Origin: Takakia lepidozioides
Lineage: Eukaryota > Streptophyta > Takakiopsida > Takakiales > Takakiaceae
Direction of reading: 5' to 3'
NCBI GenBank assembly: GCA_030704615.1
Contig: JAKLZA010000066.1
Span: forward strand, 1-25,000
Length of the DNA: 25,000 nt
A program made the position numbers and the translations under genes. The notes under the pieces are model-generated. The model was not told the origin of the DNA. It saw nothing but the letters and a program-made list of their open reading frames with translations, and did no database searches. Shown here piece by piece: positions 19,809 to 25,000 of this stretch. How positions within the stretch are numbered: position 1 is the stretch's first letter; the number at the start of each line of letters is the position of its first letter.

Positions 19809-22085
19809 ATGGTCGGGGAGCCGTCAATCAAGCCGGTAACAGGATCAACACCGTCACAGCGTCGGCCATTAAGGAACATCACCAATGTGCCACCATCTCC
19901 CAACTGTGAAAACGGGTATCCGAAATGCTGGAGTCGGGGCGATGAATCGTTGCTTGAGCAGGCAAGTTTCACTGTTGGGCTTTCATTTTTAAAAATAGAA
20001 CTTAATTCGACGAGAAGGCTTCCGTGTATTATTCGAGTACCACATACTGAATATGAGAGAGAGACAGAGACAGAGAGACAGAGACAGAGTTGACACACAT
20101 TAGCAAAAGCTTTGTGTTCCTGGGAAATTGTTCTCTCCACCCTGCCTACCCTCCTTGGAAATTTCCAACAGGCTCTCCATTTGTCCTTTGGTTTGCATTA
20201 GTGCTGTACACCTTGCAAGTTTGTTTATGGACATGTTCGAGCAATGCTGACATTGTTTTTCTCTTGAAACAGGAAATCCAAAAGCTTCAGCAAACCGTCA
20301 AGGAAAACGAGTATCCACACAACCGATGCTACTTATTTCACTCCACATTTTTTGAACTCTGCGTTGAAGGAGGCATAATAGTGGGCCACTGATGTGAGGT
20401 TGAGTCTCTATTCTGTTGTCTGTGAACTACTTAACCAGCTCTGGATGCATTAGTATCTCAGAGGACTGACCTTAAGGGTAGTGATGACCCATGTGACCGG
20501 CAAGGTTCAATGATATAGCTATGGTATTGTGCCCAAACGAGATTCTTGGTTAGCTTAACTCATGAACAAACAGGGCAGAGATTTGGTCCCTAAAACTCTC
20601 TATGCACAAAATGCAGAGAGAGCATCAGACCAAGATGTACCAGAAACAACAACAAAATGAGGACATCATATGTTACAATTCCCGGCTTCTCAAGGTTTGC
20701 CACCTCTACTTCTTGCTAACTCAATAGATAGACCTGCTTTTAGCTTCAATTGGCTTCCTTTGCATTGCACATGGCAGGGGTGCCTGGGTAGGGGGTGAAA
20801 TGATGAACAGAGGGAAAGAAAAGAAAAGAAAAGAAATGGTACTTTGGAAAGAACAAGGATCTATGGGAAGCTCAAAGAGTTATGGGACAACAGAATGCAA
20901 TAAGCAAAGAAAATATGTTTCTAGCCTCGGGACTCAAACCAACTCAGTTTTGCTCTTGTGGTTGTGTGTGACAGGAGCTGAATACAGTGAGTGACCAAGT
21001 AAGTTTCCTGTCCTTGCTCTTGCCAAGTCTCACTATAGATCCCTACTACAATCTCAAGAGAAGATACTCGTGTCTTTTTCAAATTTCCTCATCACTAGCA
21101 GAGGCCTTATGCTATGCGAACATGAAGTGCCTAGCAGCCTACCAACCTGTGTGCAATATTTGGGGGTTAGTTATATTTTTGTATTGTTTGTTGTGACATT
21201 AAATAGAAAGCTCTGACTGAAGGACACAGATCCCTGGAATTTACAGATCTGGCTTTGAAAGCTTCAGTGATTGTAAGATTTCTCTGTCCCTCTCTTCTGA
21301 CCATCCTTATAACCCCTGGGTGGGCTGAATTCTTTCACAGTTGAAACTGGTTCAGCATGAGCACACCCAAATGACCACGGTGCACAAAGTGTCCGAGACC
21401 GAGCTTCAGGTAGTTCTTTGCTTATCGCTGTGTGTTTCTGAGGGTAACCCCAATCTTCAAGCAGTCTCTGGGCCCACAGGGGCAGATCATATGCTGAGTG
21501 GTAAATATGCATTGAAACTAACTGAACCCGATGCAATGACTGTTTCAGATTAAAATTGCCGAGATGGAGGAACAATTGAGAGAAGCCCTTCAAGAGAAAA
21601 AATCAGTAGAACGAGTCAGAGTCTCTGTGAAGGCAGTAAATTGCACACCCAAGACAAATGTCAGTACTCGGAGAACGAAGTCCAGAGCACAAAGATCAAC
21701 CAGCACAGGAGTTCCCTTAAGGCCAGTGAGTGAGAGTTGCACACCTGTGTCAATTGTCACTCCTGAAGGACGCAGCACGGAGAAGAAGTGGGGCTCTCAA
21801 TTGAGCAGCTCAGCAGTGACCTGTAAGCCCGAAGCAATCAGATGCAGAGAGGAGGTTGGGTCTGCACCCAGCTCTCCTAAGGTGGTTTCTGCAGGTCTCC
21901 ATTTGGATGAGTCATGCAGCTCAGCACAGGGTCGGCGGGCTGCTGAGACTGCAGTGAAGACTACATTAGCAAAGGAGACCTGCAGGAGCCCAGCATTGGG
22001 TGGTCGAGTGATGCGAAGGGCAGCTCGGTCTGTGGTCTCTTATAAGGAGCCCTCCTTGCAGATCAAAATGCGACGACCTTCTTAA
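19809..22085 (+). CDS. SGO: Shugoshin, protector of centromeric cohesion
   Basis: Shugoshin recruits PP2A to centromeres and shields cohesin from separase, mainly in meiosis I in plants. Six exons all joined in phase 0: 19809-19961, 20273-20296, 20635-20694, 20975-20998, 21341-21409, 21549-22085; 288 residues. Exon 1 has RRPLRNITN near residue 18. Exons 2 to 5 make the conserved coiled coil: EIQKLQQT, MYQKQQQNEDIICYNSRLLK, ELNTVSDQ, LKLVQHEHTQ. Its spacing matches plant shugoshins (EIQKL, nine residues, QN, NSR, ELN, D.LK..QHE). Exon 6 continues the coil (IAEMEEQLREALQEKK), then a basic Ser/Thr-rich region, and ends with the plant shugoshin box SYKEPSLQIKMRR. Intron 1 begins CAG/GCAAGT, a GC-AG intron. 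Introns 2 and 3 have weak donors (GTCAAG, GTTTGC), chosen for phase and spacing. A longer frame from 19782 uses GTG, so ATG 19809 is taken as the start. Confidence 0.88.
20055..20089. repeat. GAGA/CAGA microsatellite in shugoshin intron 1
   Basis: Alternating GAGA and CAGA units inside the first (GC-AG) intron, between donor 19962 and acceptor 20272. Confidence 0.85.
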
Positions 22086-22767
22086 ACTGCTCCTCCCTCC
22101 CCTCTCCTGCCTTCCATCTTCAATTGTATCAAATGGAATCTTCTTCTCATGTATGACTAAGCCTGGTTTCGCTATAGCACTTGCGTACTGGCAAACTCAA
22201 TCTGATTACCGTGGTGTACTGAACAATAGGATAGACTTGTAACAATATGAGGGCATATAGCCCAGCAGGATACTAACCCTCCTTGAACCATGGGTTTTCA
22301 GCTCACCAGGGTATATATGTTAGTTTGCCATACTGTTGACAATCTGGTCAGTGGAAGTTAGCTACACATGCTCTTTTGCAGTCTTTTGCAAAACCAACCT
22401 CTTGTTCATCAAACATTTCACATGGGAGCACCTTGAGATATGCAAACATTGATCCTTGCCTGGAATTGAGAGACTAACGACAATACACATATCTGGACAT
22501 AAACTTTTCGTGTGAAAAGCTTCCAATCAATTATGCTCAGCAATAGGGCTGAAATTACATAGCTTTATTCATGCTGCCAAACAGTATGGAGGGGATCTGG
22601 ATTGGCAGTACTTGAATTGCCTTGCTAGAGCAAGCCTAGTTTGTCAGGCTACTTCAAAAATTGTCAGCTTTTAGTCCTGCAAGTTTAGATTACTGCAGTT
22701 GGACCTTTCAGTACTGAGACAGACCTAACATTTACATGATTCTTTCCTTTGGATCCTTTGTTGTCAG
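22086..22767. other. 3' flank of shugoshin
   Basis: This begins with the shugoshin 3' UTR, pyrimidine-rich at first; I see no canonical AATAAA near the stop. No coding frame of note until the exon-like block at 22768. Confidence 0.4.
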
Positions 22768-22970
22768 GAAGTTCACATAACCCTAAGAATCTTGAAGAGG
22801 AGTTGCTGTCCATGCAGTCAAGTTATTTTTCCCTTTGCTCCATCTGTGAGAAACCTGTCAAACATTATGAAAGCAAGACAAGGTGTAGTCAGGAAATGGA
22901 AGATGATCTATGTAGTCAAAAAAGATGTGCAATGAATACGCAGAAAAGAAACAGAGCAAAAAGAAAGCAG
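22768..22970 (+). other. Exon-like block encoding a Cys-rich basic peptide, unrecognised
   Basis: A 203-bp stretch is bounded by TTTGTTGTCAG before it and CAG/GTAGTC after it, both fair splice sites. In one frame it reads without a stop: NLEEELLSMQSSYFSL, then CSICEKPVKHYESKTRC with a C-x2-C pair, and a Lys/Arg-rich end NTQKRNRAKRKQ. It could be an exon of an unknown gene, an alternative 3' exon downstream of shugoshin, or chance. No zinc-finger family is recognised, and no adjacent exon was found. Confidence 0.25.
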
Positions 22971-23394
22971 GTAGTCAGAAGAGCTGCGGCATAATCATAC
23001 CTGTACACAGAACTGTGACAAAAGGTCAGAAAAATTGGAAGGGGCCTGTGGATGCCTTTCCATTCATAGGGCCAAGCCTGCCCTCAAACTTGCTGTTTGC
23101 AGCTTGCAGCCTTGACTGGTTGTTTGTCTTCAAGCATCTTCCTAGGATTTCCTTTACTGGCTGCCATTCCACACCCCATAGCAGTCCAGTCAGTCATGTT
23201 CATTTCATACTTCTGTTTGATATTTGCTCTTCATAGTACATTTGATCCTTGGAAGAGAAAGATGAGGTATATGGCAAAAAATTGCCAAACTCTTCTGCCT
23301 CTCAGACCACCCAAAACAAGTGATGCTCTCTCATGCTTGTGTGTGAGATGTATACTCTGGGATTGATGATCGGAGACATGAGTATAGAAAGCAT
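22971..23394. other. Convergent spacer
   Basis: This contains the presumed 3' UTR of the minus-strand gene ending at 23395. No recognisable motif or repeat. Confidence 0.4.
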
Positions 23395-25000
23395 TTATAC
23401 CAGGCAGGTCCCTTGGTGTTGCTTATGGAGAAAATCCTTGACAAGGCTGGAAAGAAAGTCAGAGGTTTTGGCCCTGGGATTTCTGGAATGTTGGGGGCGT
23501 TCCAATCTGGGATCAGCATGCAGATCGATGCTGAATCGAGCAGACCTGTTGATTGCCAAATACCCATCACTGAAGACGGGTCTTGAACAGCCAAGATCGT
23601 CAACCTCCACTCCATGGCTCTTGATGTAGTGAAAGCTGTTTGTGGGGACCCACAATTGTTCCTCAGGGGCTTCACTTTCCAGACAGTAGGTGAGGGAGTC
23701 CTCACTGGATTTTATGGAAATGGTGTCCTCGTCCACACCATGGATGTTATAATCTGGGGATGGTGAGATCTCCTGTACAACAGGGCCTACTCCCTCTGGG
23801 ATACCTCTGCCTGTCTCTGCAGATTCGACATTGCCATCTCCAATCACAAAGGAGGATGCAACTGGGGGCAATGGAAATTCTTCCTCATTGCTCATCGTGT
23901 GAATCACCTGAAAATTCAAACCAATCGTCTTTTCAGTTTCTGTGGTGCAGAGGGTCACAACCTCTCATGTTACAATTCACTACATCTTACTGCGCAAAAT
24001 AGCTGAAGACGAACAAAATGCCAGTCTGTGAAACCAGGTCAAACGGAGGATTTTATATGTGAGTGTGCTGCTTAGCTCCGTGCAAACCCCCGATAGCACC
24101 ATTACGTATGACAGCGCACAGACGAGTTCACGTAGTGGAACTATCAAGATCCACACAGAGAATCAGAGACGATTCAGGGAATGGAGTATAGCCTCTTGAA
24201 GGAATTTGCCAAACGTCCGACAAATTAAACCTGCTTGATTTCAAACACAGACCCTGACTGGACTTGCGAGCCTCAAGTGTTCGAGTGTTACATTACAGAG
24301 TCGCTGTAGGGATGTCCATGTAAGAGTTGCCAGGCACTCTGGCAACACCCTCCGCCAGACTGGAGGAAATCTCAATGGACAGTTTGAGAGGAGATTTCCC
24401 CAGTTTGTGCGTATGTGTGAAAAGCATCACTTGACTAACGACAAGCCCAGCTCATGTGAAAGACCACCCAAATTGATGTTTTCTAACCTCAGTCGTATTG
24501 ATTCTTCTTTTCCCCATACAGTTGAGATCCTTAGACATAATTGGGACAAGTACCTCCTCTGGTCTGTCACAAGCTACAAACTCCGATTCTTCCACCAATT
24601 CCATGCTTTGGGACTGAGAAGGATCCGAGTCTTCCTCCCATCTATGATTTCCATACATGTCACGACCTCCGTCGTTTATCAAAACACCTGAGTTGGGGGC
24701 TAAGCGATCTCTTGAGGGTAATTTGACCTTCCTGGAGGGTTCCACCTTAGCCGCCTGTTGTTTGTAGCGCCGAGTCACGATATTCGAGACTTTCTTCAGA
24801 GGCTTTTGCACTAACGAAACGCTCCATGAACTGCGGCTCGATGACAACCGCTCCTGGGGGGTCGCCAGCGAATTATGCGCCTCATGCTGCTGTCTATATT
24901 TCACCATCGGCCACTCTCGCTGATGAGGATTCGAATATTGCCTCTCGTGGGTATGATGCCATCCAGCCGCACTGGAGCTCTCACATGTTATGTCCGAGTC
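23395..25000 (-). CDS. Unrecognised polar protein, C-terminal part (partial at the right edge)
   Basis: Two exons fit together in phase 0. The first, 25000-24488, is open to the window edge (171 codons) and ends GAG/GTTAGA. The second, 23907-23395, starts after TTTTCAG and runs 170 codons to TAA. Exon 1 is hydrophilic, with a Ser/Arg patch (SSSRSSWSVSLVQKPLKKV), a basic stretch (RRYKQQAAK) and an acidic Ser/Glu stretch. Exon 2 is acidic in its first half (SIKSSEDSLTYCLESEA) and ends with KTSDFLSSLVKDFLHKQ, a likely amphipathic helix. No membrane segment or catalytic motif is visible. It looks like a regulatory or scaffold protein with long disordered parts, but I do not recognise a family. 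The donor GTTAGA is weak; a better GTATGG donor 31 bases earlier would break the phase and was not chosen. The gene converges on shugoshin. Confidence 0.6.

Noticed and set aside
20311-20392. Continuation of shugoshin exon 2 with donor GTATCC at 20311
   Set aside because: Phase 2 at this donor leads into stops in the conserved ELNTVSDQ exon; ending exon 2 at 20296 restores phase and family spacing.
20855-20930. Peptide QQNAISKENMFLA resembling the shugoshin coil
   Set aside because: No GT donor follows in the needed phase, and the exon at 20635-20694 fits the family spacing exactly.

Overview
This is nuclear DNA of a land plant. Four plant-type genes set that: a BKI1/MAKR-like membrane-associated kinase regulator, an RPB11 with five exons, a plant-type shugoshin with six exons, and the C-terminal armadillo repeats of an ARK-type kinesin. 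Introns are short (139 to 580 bp), and the spacers carry GA/CT microsatellites, short tandem duplications and a MITE-like inverted repeat. Nothing bacterial or organellar was seen. I cannot name the species; base composition and compact introns would suit a seedless plant, but that is a guess.

Layout. The left edge (1-129, +) appears to hold the last 42 codons of an unrecognised gene, converging on the BKI1/MAKR-like gene (1153-2610, -, one exon). A 5.5 kb gene-poor stretch follows, with repeats and a MITE-like cluster at 5765-6115. RPB11 (8098-10077, -) can be rebuilt completely as 117 residues. About 0.5 kb beyond its start lies a 5'-truncated, frameshifted relic of an armadillo-repeat kinesin (10585-11777, +). 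An orphan coding-like exon on the other strand follows at 11907-12047. From 12 to 15 kb only isolated coding-like pieces are visible: a 93-codon frame at 13265-13546 (-) and a terminal exon with a membrane segment at 14169-14337 (+).

A single-exon gene at 15260-17260 (+) encodes a 666-residue protein that looks plastid-targeted, with a basic N-terminal half, a compact W/P-rich core and a very acidic tail. It may be related to PRDA1-like plastid proteins. Shugoshin (19809-22085, +) can be assembled as six phase-0 exons, 288 residues, with a GC-AG first intron and two 24-bp micro-exons. An unrecognised gene (23395-25000, -), open at the right edge, converges on it.

The genes do not form a pathway. 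They are independent nuclear genes for transcription (RPB11), chromosome cohesion (shugoshin), receptor-kinase signalling (BKI1/MAKR-like) and probably plastid biology (666-residue protein). All exon joins are inferred from splice-site consensus, phase and family resemblance, without transcript data.
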